Source of the DNA: Aquirickettsiella gammari
Lineage (GTDB): Bacteria > Pseudomonadota > Gammaproteobacteria > Diplorickettsiales > Diplorickettsiaceae
Assembly: GCA_963701065.1 (NCBI GenBank)
Contig: OY969558.1
Location: 744,001-808,000, forward strand
Reading direction: 5' to 3'
DNA: 64,000 nucleotides
Numbering within the stretch: position 1 is the first letter of the stretch; every line of letters starts with the position of its first letter. The position numbers were made by a program, and so were the translations under genes. Shown here one piece after another: positions 1 through 9,401 of this stretch. The notes beneath the pieces are model-generated. The model worked only from the letters and a program-made list of their open reading frames with translations, was not told where the DNA came from and did not search any database.

Positions 1-247
1 CGCCTGTACCACCAGCCACATCAAGTACTTTATCGCCGGGACGAAGCTGAGCCAACTCCAGCGCAAATTTTTTCCATAGCCGATGTAATCCTAATGACAT
101 GAGATCATTCATCAGATCATATTGACTCGCGACCGATTGAAAAATCTCAGCAACCCGCGTGGTTTTTTCACTCAAAGGGATAGTTTTATAACCAAAATCT
201 GTCGTTAAACTATCGGTTGATTTAATGGAAGAAATTGAGTTCGTCAT
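1..247 (-). CDS. ubiE: Ubiquinone/menaquinone C-methyltransferase UbiE, N-terminal part (runs off the left edge)
   Basis: SAM-dependent C-methyltransferase of ubiquinone (and menaquinone) synthesis. Reading leftwards from the ATG whose complement is at 245-247, about 82 residues are visible. They contain the UbiE N-terminal block (TDFGYKTIPLSEKT), then VASQYDLMNDLMSLGLHRLWK, and the start of the SAM-binding glycine motif (VLDVAGGTG) at the window edge. This matches the family's normal N-terminus, so the start looks right. The rest lies outside the window. The 128-bp gap on its upstream side separates it from the next minus-strand gene. Confidence 0.93.
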   Translation of the reverse strand, partial: MTNSISSIKSTDSLTTDFGYKTIPLSEKTTRVAEIFQSVASQYDLMNDLMSLGLHRLWKKFALELAQLRPGDKVLDVAGGTG

Positions 248-375
248 GCAAAACTACATTATTTGAGAGATAAGCTATCTTAACTAGCTGGTTTGTTTTG
301 AGCAAGAAAATGAACTTTTTTCTAAGTAATGAGTTTATTTGGAGCTTTCGGGAAAAACCTAAATTAAGGGCAAAT

Positions 376-945
376 TTAGTGCTTAATGGAAGGACCCCTA
401 ATAATTGGACAAGTCGTATGCTTACGTAATACTTTTAATGCCTGTTGGCTTTTAACATCAGTCCATAACTCTAGCGCTTGCAAGGGGGTTAACTCATTAG
501 CCGAATCACTCAAGCTACGAATTGCATGCAAAATTTCTATAAGGTTAACAAAATCACAACTCAAGGCATTATAAAGGGTAGCCGAAGCGGCTTTAGATAA
601 ACTAGCCACTTGAACATAAGCCGTTTGACCTAATTCAATAAAATATTTAATTTTAACCTGTCTTTTCTCAGCCTGCTCAGGAAAAAATCCAGCAAATAAT
701 AAACATTTATCGCCTACCTCACGCAAACAATCACGCTGCCCAGCAAAGCCTTTAGTCAGTCCAACTAGATACTCCTTGGCTAGTATACAATTGGCAATAT
801 CGGGTCGTTGATTAAAGCGCCCTAATAAAAAAACCAAATAGCTTTCAAGTTCATTATTTAATCGAAGATTACTACTCGATTCGGCATCCTTAACCAAAGC
901 TTGCCATTGTGCCACCGCTGTTGGTTGCAATAAAAACATTCCCAT
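376..945 (-). CDS. Conserved hypothetical protein, 189 aa
   Basis: Soluble protein without membrane segments. It has the look of a gammaproteobacterial conserved hypothetical family, with blocks ELESYLVFLLGRF, VGDKCLLFAGFFP and YFIELGQTAY. I cannot assign a function. The open frame extends upstream to 1050, but the ATG at 945 has a good ribosome site (GAGAGG seven bases before it), and conserved-looking sequence starts only there, so I use 945. It is transcribed divergently from typA, with about 130 bp between the starts. Nothing in it looks degraded. Confidence 0.75.
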   Translation of the reverse strand: MGMFLLQPTAVAQWQALVKDAESSSNLRLNNELESYLVFLLGRFNQRPDIANCILAKEYLVGLTKGFAGQRDCLREVGDKCLLFAGFFPEQAEKRQVKIKYFIELGQTAYVQVASLSKAASATLYNALSCDFVNLIEILHAIRSLSDSANELTPLQALELWTDVKSQQALKVLRKHTTCPIIRGPSIKH

Positions 946-1072
946 GATAAAACCTCTCAGCTGCTTTGCCTTTCTATCAGTGTAGAACACGCTAGCGGAA
1001 ATGCCTGTCTTTGCGTTATCATGCACTCTTTTTGAACAAAACCTTAACACCTAATTTCCTAAAAACTACCTT

Positions 1073-2887
1073 ATGATTCAGAACATACGTAATATCGCCA
1101 TCATCGCCCACGTCGACCACGGCAAAACCACGCTGGTCGATAAACTATTGCAACAATCTGGAACCCTCTCCAGCCGCGCCGCACCGGTGGAACGTATTAT
1201 GGATAGCAATGATTTGGAGCGTGAACGCGGCATTACTATCCTGGCTAAAAATACCTCTATCGAGTGGCACGGTTATCGGATCAATATTGTCGACACCCCA
1301 GGCCATGCCGACTTTGGTGGCGAAGTAGAACGTATTTTATCTATGGTAGATTCCGTTTTGCTCCTTGTTGATGCAGTAGATGGGCCTATGCCTCAAACCC
1401 GATTTGTAACACAAAAAGCCTTTGCTAAGGGTTTAAAACCCATTGTCGTTGTTAATAAAATTGACCGGCCTAGCGCAAGACCCGATTGGGTCATCAACCA
1501 AGTTTTTGATTTATTTGATCGCTTAGGTGCCACTGAAGAACAATTAGATTTTCCTATCATCTATGCTTCTGCACTACAAGGTTATGCCACATTAGACCTC
1601 AAAAAACCAAGCACTGACCTTATTCCCTTATTCGAAACTATAATTAAAAAAGTAGCCCCGCCCGCCGTTGATCCGGAAGGCCCTTTTCAGATGCAAATTA
1701 CCAGCTTGGATTATTCGAGTTACGTAGGATCAATTGGGATTGGTCGCATTCAAAGAGGTTGCGCTAAAACCAATATGCCTGTCACGCTGATCGACAGAGA
1801 AGGAAAGACTCGCTCCGCACGCATATTACAAATATTGGGTTATCGCGGCTTAGAGCGGATTGAAGTTGATCAAGCCCAAGCAGGCGATATCATCGCTGTA
1901 ACAGGAATTGATAATCTTAATATTTCCGATACCTTATGCGATCCCAACACGGTAGTCGCCTTACCAGCATTAACAGTTGATGAACCGACGATGAGCATGA
2001 CCTTTCAGGTCAATAACTCACCTTTTGCGGGAAAAGACGGAAAATTCGTTACCAGTAGACAAATAAGAGAAAGACTCGATAGAGAGCTACTACACAATGT
2101 CGCGCTCAAGGTAGAAAATACAGAAGATCCCAATCGATTTCGTGTCTCCGGTCGAGGCGAATTGCATTTATCCATATTGATTGAAACGATGCGCCGAGAA
2201 GGTTACGAGCTAGGGGTTTCCCGTCCTGAGGTTATCTTAAAAGAAATTGATGGGGAATTAAGAGAACCTTATGAAACCTTGACAGTTGATCTGGAAGAAC
2301 AGCACCAAGGTAGCATTATGGAAAAATTAGGTAGTCGTCGTGGTGACTTAGTAGATATGGTCTCTGATGGAAAAGGGCGCGTTCGACTAGATTATAAAAT
2401 TCCGACTCGTGCTTTAATTGGTTTTCGTACAGAATTTTTAACTGCGACTTCTGGTTTAGGCTTAATGCACCATGTATTTGATCATTATGGCCCGGTGAAA
2501 AAAGGAGCTATTGCAAACCGAGCTAACGGAGTCATGATTTCAAACCTAGTCGGTAAAGCAACCGGCTTTTCGTTATTTAATCTGCAAGAACGCGGTAAGT
2601 TATTGATTGGGCCACAAACGGATGTCTATGAAGGAATGATAGTGGGGATCCACTCACGTGATAATGATTTAGTTGTGAATGTAATTAAGGGTAAGCAATT
2701 AACTAATGTCCGCGCATCGGGATCGGATGATAACATTATACTAACACCACCTATATTATTTTCATTAGAGCAAGCTTTAGAGTTTATTGCAGACGATGAA
2801 TTATTAGAGGTTACGCCGCATCATTTGCGGCTACGAAAAAAGTTTTTGAAGGAGCATGAACGTAAACGAGCAGGACGTGATACTTAA
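1073..2887 (+). CDS. typA: Translational GTPase TypA/BipA
   Basis: Ribosome-associated GTPase of the EF-G/LepA family, linked to stress adaptation and 50S assembly at low temperature. At 604 aa it has the family's normal length. G motifs are complete: AHVDHGKT at residues 12-19, ERGIT at 51-55, DTPGH at 74-78, NKID at 128-131. EF-G-like domains II, III and V and the TypA-specific C-terminus follow (GSRRGDLVDM, IGFRTEFLTATSG). The start context shows no strong ribosome site. It is monocistronic, followed by 182 bp before glyS. Confidence 0.97.
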   Translation: MIQNIRNIAIIAHVDHGKTTLVDKLLQQSGTLSSRAAPVERIMDSNDLERERGITILAKNTSIEWHGYRINIVDTPGHADFGGEVERILSMVDSVLLLVDAVDGPMPQTRFVTQKAFAKGLKPIVVVNKIDRPSARPDWVINQVFDLFDRLGATEEQLDFPIIYASALQGYATLDLKKPSTDLIPLFETIIKKVAPPAVDPEGPFQMQITSLDYSSYVGSIGIGRIQRGCAKTNMPVTLIDREGKTRSARILQILGYRGLERIEVDQAQAGDIIAVTGIDNLNISDTLCDPNTVVALPALTVDEPTMSMTFQVNNSPFAGKDGKFVTSRQIRERLDRELLHNVALKVENTEDPNRFRVSGRGELHLSILIETMRREGYELGVSRPEVILKEIDGELREPYETLTVDLEEQHQGSIMEKLGSRRGDLVDMVSDGKGRVRLDYKIPTRALIGFRTEFLTATSGLGLMHHVFDHYGPVKKGAIANRANGVMISNLVGKATGFSLFNLQERGKLLIGPQTDVYEGMIVGIHSRDNDLVVNVIKGKQLTNVRASGSDDNIILTPPILFSLEQALEFIADDELLEVTPHHLRLRKKFLKEHERKRAGRDT

Positions 2888-2997
2888 CAACACTTCTATT
2901 AATTAATCATTGTAGCTTTTGATGTAATCGTGATTGATTTACCTATCATCTGAACCTTTTTTATCGCTGATGATTTTTTGCGAAATTATATCGTCTC

Positions 2998-3028
2998 TTA
3001 ACAGGCTTATGAAAACCTGTTATATAAT
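2998..3028 (+). promoter_or_regulatory. Putative glyS promoter with an overlapping inverted repeat
   Basis: A -35-like TTAACA at 2998-3003 is followed by TATATA after 17 bp, or TATAAT (3023-3028) after 19 bp. A perfect inverted repeat, AACAGG (3000-3005) and CCTGTT (3016-3021), lies exactly between and over these boxes. That placement would suit a repressor site. Promoter function is inferred from sequence only. Confidence 0.45.
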
Positions 3029-3069
3029 TCTGATTAATTTTTTTTAAATCTAACCCTTGGAAATTCATT

Positions 3070-4446
3070 ATGGCGGCAGAAAATCTAGAAGAAATCGTTT
3101 CTTTGTGCAAACGCAGAGGATTTATCTTCCCTAGCGCAGAAATCTATGGAGGACTGCAAGGTGTTTTTGACTATGGTCCCTTAGGCGTAGAATTAAAAAA
3201 TAACTTGAAAGCCGCTTGGTGGAAATCCAATGTTTATGAGCGCGATGATATCTACGGTTTGGATTCAGCTATTTTATCCCAGCGAAAAATTTTTCATTAC
3301 TCAGGCCATGAAAGTACCTTTGCTGATTTATTAGTAGATTGTCGACATTGTAAAAAGCGTTGGCGCTCGGATCATCTCGTTGATGGAAAATGTGAAGCCT
3401 GTGGTTCGACTAATCTAACTGAACCAAGAGCATTTAATATGATGTTTAAAACGACCGTGGGGCCCGTAGAAGATAAAGAAGCTTATGCCTATCTACGTCC
3501 AGAAACCGCTCAAGGGATATTCACCAATTTTAAAAACATTATCGATTCGATGGCCCCTAAGCTCCCTTTTGGTGTTGCACAAATTGGCAAAGCTTTTAGA
3601 AACGAAATAACGCCGCGTAATTTTATCTTCAGAGTAAGGGAATTCGAACAGCTAGAAATCGAGTTTTTTGTTAAACCCGGTGAAGATGAAAAATGGCATC
3701 AATATTGGGTTGAATCTCGTTTAGCATGGTGGGAAAAACAAGGTTTATCGCCTCAGCGTTTAAAATTATTCGAACAAAATTCATCAGAGCTTGCCCATTA
3801 TGCCAAATCAACTGTCGATATACTTTACAAATTTCCGCACGGTTTTGAGGAGTTAGAAGGCGTCTCCAATCGTACTGATTATGATTTAGGCTCCCACACA
3901 CAGGGACAAAACGAGTTAAATGTAAAAGCAAAAGTAGCGGTTAATAAAGAAAGCATCGCTAAGCTGAGCATTCAAGATCCGCCGGGATCGCATTTTATTC
4001 CCTATGTGATTGAACCCTCAGCGGGTTTGGACAGAGGTGTACTCGCTATACTCACCGACGCCTATGAAGAAGAAGTATTAAAGGATAATAAAAAAAGAAC
4101 GTTATTGCGGATAAAACCACATTTAGCACCGGTTAAAGCCGCTATTATCCCCTTAAAACGCAATGACAGTCTATTAGTAGAAAAGGCAAAATCACTTAAA
4201 GGAGCCATACAAGCCTTAGGTTTGGGACGTGTTGCCTATGAGGATACTGGAAACATCGGAAAAAGCTACCGACGTCACGATGAAATAGGAACACCGCTTT
4301 GTATTACGGTAGATTTTGATACGATAGGGAAAAGTGATAATACCTCCAATCATGATACCGCTACAGTGCGTGATCGAGATAGTATGCAACAAACTCGCAT
4401 CAATTTATCCCGCTTAGAACAATATATAAAGGATTACCTTAAATAA
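3070..4446 (+). CDS. glyS: Glycyl-tRNA synthetase, single-chain homodimeric class II type
   Basis: Charges tRNA-Gly. This is the single-chain (alpha2, eukaryote/actinobacteria-like) enzyme, 458 aa, not the two-subunit GlyQ/GlyS form usual in gammaproteobacteria. A class II core is visible: motif 2 region QIGKAFRNEITPR around residue 170, YLRPETAQGIF near 141-151, and motif 3 EPSAGLDRG. An inserted zinc ribbon has cysteines C91/C94 and C108/C111. The C-terminal anticodon-binding domain starts near APVKAAIIPL. It stands alone with its own putative promoter and converges on yggS with a 3-bp gap. No second subunit is visible in the window. Confidence 0.95.
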   Translation: MAAENLEEIVSLCKRRGFIFPSAEIYGGLQGVFDYGPLGVELKNNLKAAWWKSNVYERDDIYGLDSAILSQRKIFHYSGHESTFADLLVDCRHCKKRWRSDHLVDGKCEACGSTNLTEPRAFNMMFKTTVGPVEDKEAYAYLRPETAQGIFTNFKNIIDSMAPKLPFGVAQIGKAFRNEITPRNFIFRVREFEQLEIEFFVKPGEDEKWHQYWVESRLAWWEKQGLSPQRLKLFEQNSSELAHYAKSTVDILYKFPHGFEELEGVSNRTDYDLGSHTQGQNELNVKAKVAVNKESIAKLSIQDPPGSHFIPYVIEPSAGLDRGVLAILTDAYEEEVLKDNKKRTLLRIKPHLAPVKAAIIPLKRNDSLLVEKAKSLKGAIQALGLGRVAYEDTGNIGKSYRRHDEIGTPLCITVDFDTIGKSDNTSNHDTATVRDRDSMQQTRINLSRLEQYIKDYLK

Positions 4447-4449
4447 AAT

Positions 4450-5148
4450 TTACACAATAATTGTTCGCTTGCCAAAAATAGCGCTGCCTATTCGAATCAA
4501 GCTGGCACCTTCTGCAATAGCCGCTTCAAAATCATCTGACATGCCCATGGATAAAATATCAAGTGGTAAACCTAGTCTTTTTAATTTTTCCAATGCGAGT
4601 CGCAAATTTTTAAAATTCTCGCGCTGCCGCTCAAAATCGATTTCTGGTTTTGGAATCGCCATGAGCCCGCGTAAATGCAAATAAGGGAGCTTGTTAATTG
4701 CTTTTGCCAGTACAACAAGATTTTCTAAATATACGCCTGATTTATTAGCTTCTTTTTGTAAATTAACTTGGATGCAAACATTGAGTGGTGTTAAATTGGC
4801 CTCTTTTCTATAATGGTTTAATCTTATTGCACTTTTAAGCGTCGAAAGACTATGAACCCAAGCAAAATTAATGGCGATCGACTTCGCTTTATTATCTTGA
4901 ATTCTACCCACAAAATGCCATTCGATCCCTTGACCACTAAACCATTTAATCTTGGCTAAGGCTTCTTGCACGTAAGTTTCACCAAAAGCTAATTGCCCTG
5001 CTGTAATAGCTGTTTTTATAGCTTCAAGATCCTGCGATTTACTAATAGCAATTAAGCGAACTGAGTGTGGCAAACGCTGGAAACGATATTCTGCATCGCT
5101 GATCCGTTGTTTGACCTGTAAAAGCCGCTTAGCCACTGTATTTTTCAT
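4450..5148 (-). CDS. yggS: Pyridoxal-phosphate homeostasis protein YggS
   Basis: PLP-binding protein of the PROSC/YBL036C family that buffers free pyridoxal phosphate; no catalytic activity is established for the family. At 232 aa it is a normal length. The PLP lysine is K37 in RLIAISKSQD. Other family marks are HFVGRIQDNKAK, GLMAIP, and the phosphate-binding end GMSDDFEAAIAEGASLIRIG. It runs divergently from acnB and convergently with glyS. It is not beside the proC/yggT genes that often accompany it elsewhere. Confidence 0.95.
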   Translation of the reverse strand: MKNTVAKRLLQVKQRISDAEYRFQRLPHSVRLIAISKSQDLEAIKTAITAGQLAFGETYVQEALAKIKWFSGQGIEWHFVGRIQDNKAKSIAINFAWVHSLSTLKSAIRLNHYRKEANLTPLNVCIQVNLQKEANKSGVYLENLVVLAKAINKLPYLHLRGLMAIPKPEIDFERQRENFKNLRLALEKLKRLGLPLDILSMGMSDDFEAAIAEGASLIRIGSAIFGKRTIIV

Positions 5149-5183
5149 AGTCTATAACTGCTTGAGTGAGGTATTAGCTGACT

Positions 5184-5207
5184 TATAGCCTAGCAAAAGG
5201 GTATAAT
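5184..5207 (+). promoter_or_regulatory. Putative acnB promoter
   Basis: A perfect -10 TATAAT lies at 5202-5207, with a weak -35 (about CTGACT/TGACTT) 17-18 bp upstream, about 35 bp before the acnB start. The leader is short and holds a strong GAGGGG ribosome site. Confidence 0.45.
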
Positions 5208-5242
5208 TGTTCTTATTATAAAGAATAAATGAGGGGTCTGTT

Positions 5243-7828
5243 GTGTCTTCATCTACATCCGATTTTTTAGTCGCTTACCGGCAACATATTCAACAACGTG
5301 CAACTCAAGGCATCCCTCCCTTACCGCTCAATGCGACCCAAGTTACACAACTCGTTGAATTGCTTAAAAAGCCTACTTTTTCCGCTGAGGCACCCTTTTT
5401 AGTTGAACTATTAAGCCAGCAAGTTGCACCGGGTGTAGACCCAGCCGCCTATGTTAAAGCAGCTTTTTTGGCAGCACTAGCAAAAGATGAAGCCCATTCG
5501 CCCTTTATTAGCCCTAAGCGAGCGGTAGAATTATTAGGCACTATGCTAGGTGGCTATAACGTGCCCATTCTCATTGAACTACTCGATCATAAGCTTTTGG
5601 CTAAAATAGCCGCTGAGCAACTTTCACATATTTTGTTAATGTTTGATGCCTATCATGATGTTATTGCTAAGGCGAAAAAGGGTAACTCGTATGCCAAACA
5701 AGTTGTGGAAGCTTGGGCAAATGCAGAGTGGTTTGTTTCTAAGCCAGAAGTCCCCCAGAAGCTCACTTTAACTGTCTTTAAAGTCGAAGGTGAGATAAAT
5801 ACAGATGATCTATCCCCTGCTACGGAAGCCTGGAGCCGTCCTGATATCCCGTTACATAGCTTAGTCATGCTAGGTAATCGCATACCCGAGGCGCTACAAA
5901 TTATTAAACAATTAAAAACTAAAGGGCATCCTATCGCTTTTGTAGGGGATGTGGTCGGTACCGGTTCATCGCGTAAATCCGCCATTAATTCGCTGTTATG
6001 GCATATTGGCACAGCAATTCCTTTTGTGCCCAATAAAAATCGGGGTGGCGTCATTCTAGGCAGTAAAATTGCGCCGATTTTTCGCACTACAGCTGAAGAC
6101 TCGGGTGCTTTTCCAATAGAAGTCGATGTTAGCCGATTAAATGGGGGTGATGTTATTCATATTTATCCTTATGAGGGTCGAATCGAAAATGAACAAGGTC
6201 AAAAGATAGCCGAATTTACCCCTAATCTTACACTCATCGATGCGGTACGTGCAGGTGGCCGAATTCCTTTGATTATAGGTCGAACCTTAACTGACAAGGT
6301 TCGAGCCACATTGGCTTACCCTTTTTCCCAGGTATTTAACCGACCCGAAATCATTCAACCCGGGAAAAAAGGCTTTACCCTAGCACAAAAAATGGTCGGG
6401 AACGCTTGTGGTGTGTCAGGTATACGCCCAGGCACCTACTGCGAACCTAAAATGACCACTGTAGGCTCTCAAGACACAACAGGGCCTATGACCCGAGATG
6501 AATTAAAAGAATTGGCTTGTCTCGGGTTTTCATCTGACCTTGTCCTACAAAGCTTTTGCCATACCGCCGCTTACCCCAAACCGGTCGACATAGAAACACA
6601 ACATAGTTTACCCGATTTCTTTTCCTCTCGTGGCGGTGTGGTACTACGACCTGGAGATGGAATTATTCATTCTTGGCTTAATCGAATGCTCTTACCGGAT
6701 ACTGTAGGTACAGGGGGCGACTCCCACACCCGTTTTCCTTTAGGCATTAGTTTTCCAGGCGGATCGGGTGTCGTCGCTTTTGCGGCCGCCATGGGGGTAA
6801 TGCCTTTAACTATGCCAGAATCGATCTTAGTTAGATTTACCGGCCAAATACAACCGGCTATTACCTTACGAGATTTAGTGAATGCAATCCCCTATATTGC
6901 TCTACAAAGAGGATTATTAACGCTTGATAGCAAAAACAAAAAGAATATATTTTCAGGTCGTGTATTGGAAATTGAAGGTTTACCTAATCTCAAAATTGAG
7001 CAAGCCTTTGAATTTGCTGATGCATCGGCAGAACGCTCTGCAAACGGCTGCACGATACGCTTAAATAAAGAACCCATTATTGAATACTTAAATTCTAATA
7101 TTTCCCTTTTGAAATGGATGATAGCTAATACTTATCAAGATACAAATAGTCTACAACGTCGCATTACCGCAATGGAAGCTTGGCTAGCTAAACCTACTTT
7201 ATTAGAGCCAGATCCTGATGCTGAATATGCAGAGATTATTGAAATTGACCTTAACCAGATCAAAGAGCCCTTACTCGCTTGCCCCAATGATCCAGATGAT
7301 ATTAAACCTTTATCGGCTGTCGCCCATAATAAAGTCGATGAGGTTTTTATAGGTTCTTGCATGACGAATATTGGTCACTATCGCGCGGCAGGAAGCTTAT
7401 TAAAAAACTTTAATAATCGCTTACCCACGGTATTATGGATAGCTCCGCCAACAAAGATGGATGCACATCAATTAATGCAGGAAGGCTATTATGCAATTTA
7501 TGGCGTCGTAGGGGCACGAACCGAAATGCCTGGCTGTTCATTATGTATGGGTAATCAAGCCCGCGTACGCGATGGTGCCACCGTAGTTTCGACTTCAACT
7601 CGAAACTTCCCTAATCGGATGGGAAAAAAGGCTAATGTCTACTTAGCTTCTGCTGAATTATCTGCGATAAGTGCCATTTTAGGTTACCTTCCTAGCTTAG
7701 ATGAATACAGAAAAAAGATGGAATTCATTGATACGATGAGTGAAAATTTATATCGCTACTTAAACTTTGATCAAATGGCAGATTATCAAGCAGTTTCTAA
7801 AAAAATTGACCAATTAATGGCTACCTAA
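5243..7828 (+). CDS. acnB: Bifunctional aconitate hydratase B / 2-methylisocitrate dehydratase
   Basis: TCA-cycle aconitase that interconverts citrate and isocitrate through a 4Fe-4S cluster. At 861 aa with an N-terminal HEAT-like domain before the swivel domain, it is the AcnB architecture. Cluster cysteines are visible in FIGSCMTNIGHYRAAG and CSLCMGNQAR. Substrate-binding blocks include GTGGDSHTRFPLG and STRNFPNRMG. The start is GTG, chosen because GAGGGG lies just upstream and the N-terminus matches the family. crcB follows after 37 bp. Confidence 0.97.
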   Translation: MSSSTSDFLVAYRQHIQQRATQGIPPLPLNATQVTQLVELLKKPTFSAEAPFLVELLSQQVAPGVDPAAYVKAAFLAALAKDEAHSPFISPKRAVELLGTMLGGYNVPILIELLDHKLLAKIAAEQLSHILLMFDAYHDVIAKAKKGNSYAKQVVEAWANAEWFVSKPEVPQKLTLTVFKVEGEINTDDLSPATEAWSRPDIPLHSLVMLGNRIPEALQIIKQLKTKGHPIAFVGDVVGTGSSRKSAINSLLWHIGTAIPFVPNKNRGGVILGSKIAPIFRTTAEDSGAFPIEVDVSRLNGGDVIHIYPYEGRIENEQGQKIAEFTPNLTLIDAVRAGGRIPLIIGRTLTDKVRATLAYPFSQVFNRPEIIQPGKKGFTLAQKMVGNACGVSGIRPGTYCEPKMTTVGSQDTTGPMTRDELKELACLGFSSDLVLQSFCHTAAYPKPVDIETQHSLPDFFSSRGGVVLRPGDGIIHSWLNRMLLPDTVGTGGDSHTRFPLGISFPGGSGVVAFAAAMGVMPLTMPESILVRFTGQIQPAITLRDLVNAIPYIALQRGLLTLDSKNKKNIFSGRVLEIEGLPNLKIEQAFEFADASAERSANGCTIRLNKEPIIEYLNSNISLLKWMIANTYQDTNSLQRRITAMEAWLAKPTLLEPDPDAEYAEIIEIDLNQIKEPLLACPNDPDDIKPLSAVAHNKVDEVFIGSCMTNIGHYRAAGSLLKNFNNRLPTVLWIAPPTKMDAHQLMQEGYYAIYGVVGARTEMPGCSLCMGNQARVRDGATVVSTSTRNFPNRMGKKANVYLASAELSAISAILGYLPSLDEYRKKMEFIDTMSENLYRYLNFDQMADYQAVSKKIDQLMAT

Positions 7829-7865
7829 GAAGTTCATTATCTTAAATAATGCTTCGGGGTTTAAA

Positions 7866-8243
7866 TTGAATACAATTTTCTTAATATTTATAGGCGCTGG
7901 GATCGGTGGGGTTCTACGCTACGCGATTTCCACAGGAATTTATAATTTACTTAATCAAAATTTTCCATATGGAACCTTAGTTGTCAATGTTAGCGGATCT
8001 TTGCTAATGGGTTTTTTATTTGTTTTAATCTTAGAAAGATTTCAGACTACAGCACCCCAACTTAGAGCATTGCTATTAATCGGTTTCTTAGGTGGGTATA
8101 CAACTTTTTCTTCTTTTTCAATAGAAACCATAAATTTAATCGAAAATGGAAGTTGGCTCCCTGCCGTCTTAAATGTTTTACTTAGTACTATTTTATGTCT
8201 TACGGCAACGTTGGTTGGCGTAATTTTAGGAAGAAATCTATGA
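7866..8243 (+). CDS. crcB: Fluoride efflux channel CrcB/FluC
   Basis: Small four-helix membrane channel that exports fluoride, working as a dual-topology dimer. At 125 aa it is typical. Family motifs are GGVLRY near the N-terminus, GTLVVNVSGSLLMGF, and GFLGGYTTFSSFS, which carries the conserved phenylalanine/threonine track. The start is TTG with GGGG upstream. Its stop overlaps the ATG of the DUF190 gene, so the two are translationally coupled. The gap to acnB is too short (37 bp) for a fluoride riboswitch. Confidence 0.95.
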   Translation: MNTIFLIFIGAGIGGVLRYAISTGIYNLLNQNFPYGTLVVNVSGSLLMGFLFVLILERFQTTAPQLRALLLIGFLGGYTTFSSFSIETINLIENGSWLPAVLNVLLSTILCLTATLVGVILGRNL

Positions 8244-8548
8244 AAACTCTGGATATATTAGTGGTTAGAATCTATATAACAGAAGCTTCACACCTACTTA
8301 ATAAAATAATTGATTATTTAAAAAATGACAAAATTTCGGGATTAAGCGTTTTTCGCGCCATTGCCGGAATCGGAGAATCAGGTAATTTAAGTCTCTCTTT
8401 GCTAGATCTTTCATTGAATCTACCTATTACTGTTGAGTTTTTTGATTATAATAAAGATAAAGTACTAAGAGCACTTGAACATTTACATCAGTTTATTAAC
8501 CCAGGACATATTATTTTTTGGGATGCAAAAGTGATTGTTACAGATTAA
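8240..8548 (+). CDS. DUF190 family protein
   Basis: 102-aa cytoplasmic protein of the DUF190 (PF02641) type, with GISVFR-like block GLSVFRAIAGIGESG and the core LPITVEFFDYNKDKV. The function is not established, but DUF190 genes commonly sit beside crcB, which suggests a part in fluoride resistance. I start at the ATG at 8240, which overlaps the crcB stop (ATGA), rather than at the longer open frame from 8195 that would run through crcB. Confidence 0.88.
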   Translation: MKTLDILVVRIYITEASHLLNKIIDYLKNDKISGLSVFRAIAGIGESGNLSLSLLDLSLNLPITVEFFDYNKDKVLRALEHLHQFINPGHIIFWDAKVIVTD

Positions 8549-8564
8549 ATTCAATTTATTATAG

Positions 8565-9281
8565 TTATATATTGAGGCGCTTAAAAAATTTTTCGGGAAT
8601 TAAGCGAATAATGAACATAACCACACGCCAAACTCCAGGGATGTAAACACTTTCTCGCCCTTTATCCAGTGCTCGTATAATTTTTAAAGCGGTTTTTTTC
8701 GGATTAGCGGCCAAAAAAAGTGGATAGTTAGCACCAAAAGTCATTTTGGTATCAATTAATCCCAACTTAATGGTTAATACCTGTATTTGAAAGGGGAACA
8801 AATAAGCACGTAAGCCCTGTAGATAGGTAGTCAACGCTGATTTACTGGCGCCATAAACATAATTGGGCTTGCGCCCTCTGTCACCCGCTACAGAACTAAG
8901 TCCGATTATAAAACCATTTTTTTGCGTCACCAAATACTGCGCAAAAAGATCCAGAATAGAAACCGGACCAGAGAAATTGGCTTTAATCGTTTGTTCATGC
9001 GAGGATTTATCAATCAATCCCACTGCCATCAATATACCAAAAACAGAACCTAGTTTTTTAATCACTGCTGAAAAAAAATGTTCATGGGAATCAATCTGGC
9101 TTATATCAAAAAATGTATAATCAATATCCGCTTTATATCGTATTCGCAGATCTATCGCTATACGTTCTAATTCAGGCAAATTACGACCCGCTAGAAGAAG
9201 TCTATAACGCCGCGAGGCAAAGATTTCACTACAAGCCCTTGCTATAGAAGAAGTAGCTCCCAAAATTAAGATAGATTGCAT
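8565..9281 (-). CDS. Short-chain dehydrogenase/reductase, DprE2-like
   Basis: NAD(P)-dependent SDR of 238 aa. The nucleotide-binding motif is GATSSIARA at residues 8-16, the catalytic serines are 129-130, and Y143-x3-K147 is present. The stretch LSSVAGDRGRKPNYVYG resembles DprE2, the reductase that completes epimerisation of decaprenylphosphoryl ribose to arabinose. A DprE1-like FAD oxidase is encoded 22 kb away (31413-32771), so the two may act together on a lipid-linked sugar; that is inference. It could also be a generic SDR. It converges on the DUF190 gene. Confidence 0.82.
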   Translation of the reverse strand: MQSILILGATSSIARACSEIFASRRYRLLLAGRNLPELERIAIDLRIRYKADIDYTFFDISQIDSHEHFFSAVIKKLGSVFGILMAVGLIDKSSHEQTIKANFSGPVSILDLFAQYLVTQKNGFIIGLSSVAGDRGRKPNYVYGASKSALTTYLQGLRAYLFPFQIQVLTIKLGLIDTKMTFGANYPLFLAANPKKTALKIIRALDKGRESVYIPGVWRVVMFIIRLIPEKFFKRLNI

Positions 9282-9401
9282 AAAAGATATTTATACTAAA
9301 AAATAAAGCTATTCTAGATTACACTAAACAAAAGATTTAACTAGATCTTTATTCTAGAAGCCATCTATCTCGAACTAGATCAATGAAGATTAGGCTTAAC
9401 T

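Noticed and set aside
7829..7865. Possible fluoride riboswitch before crcB
   Set aside because: Only 37 bp separate acnB and crcB, too short for the aptamer, and no matching conserved bases are seen.
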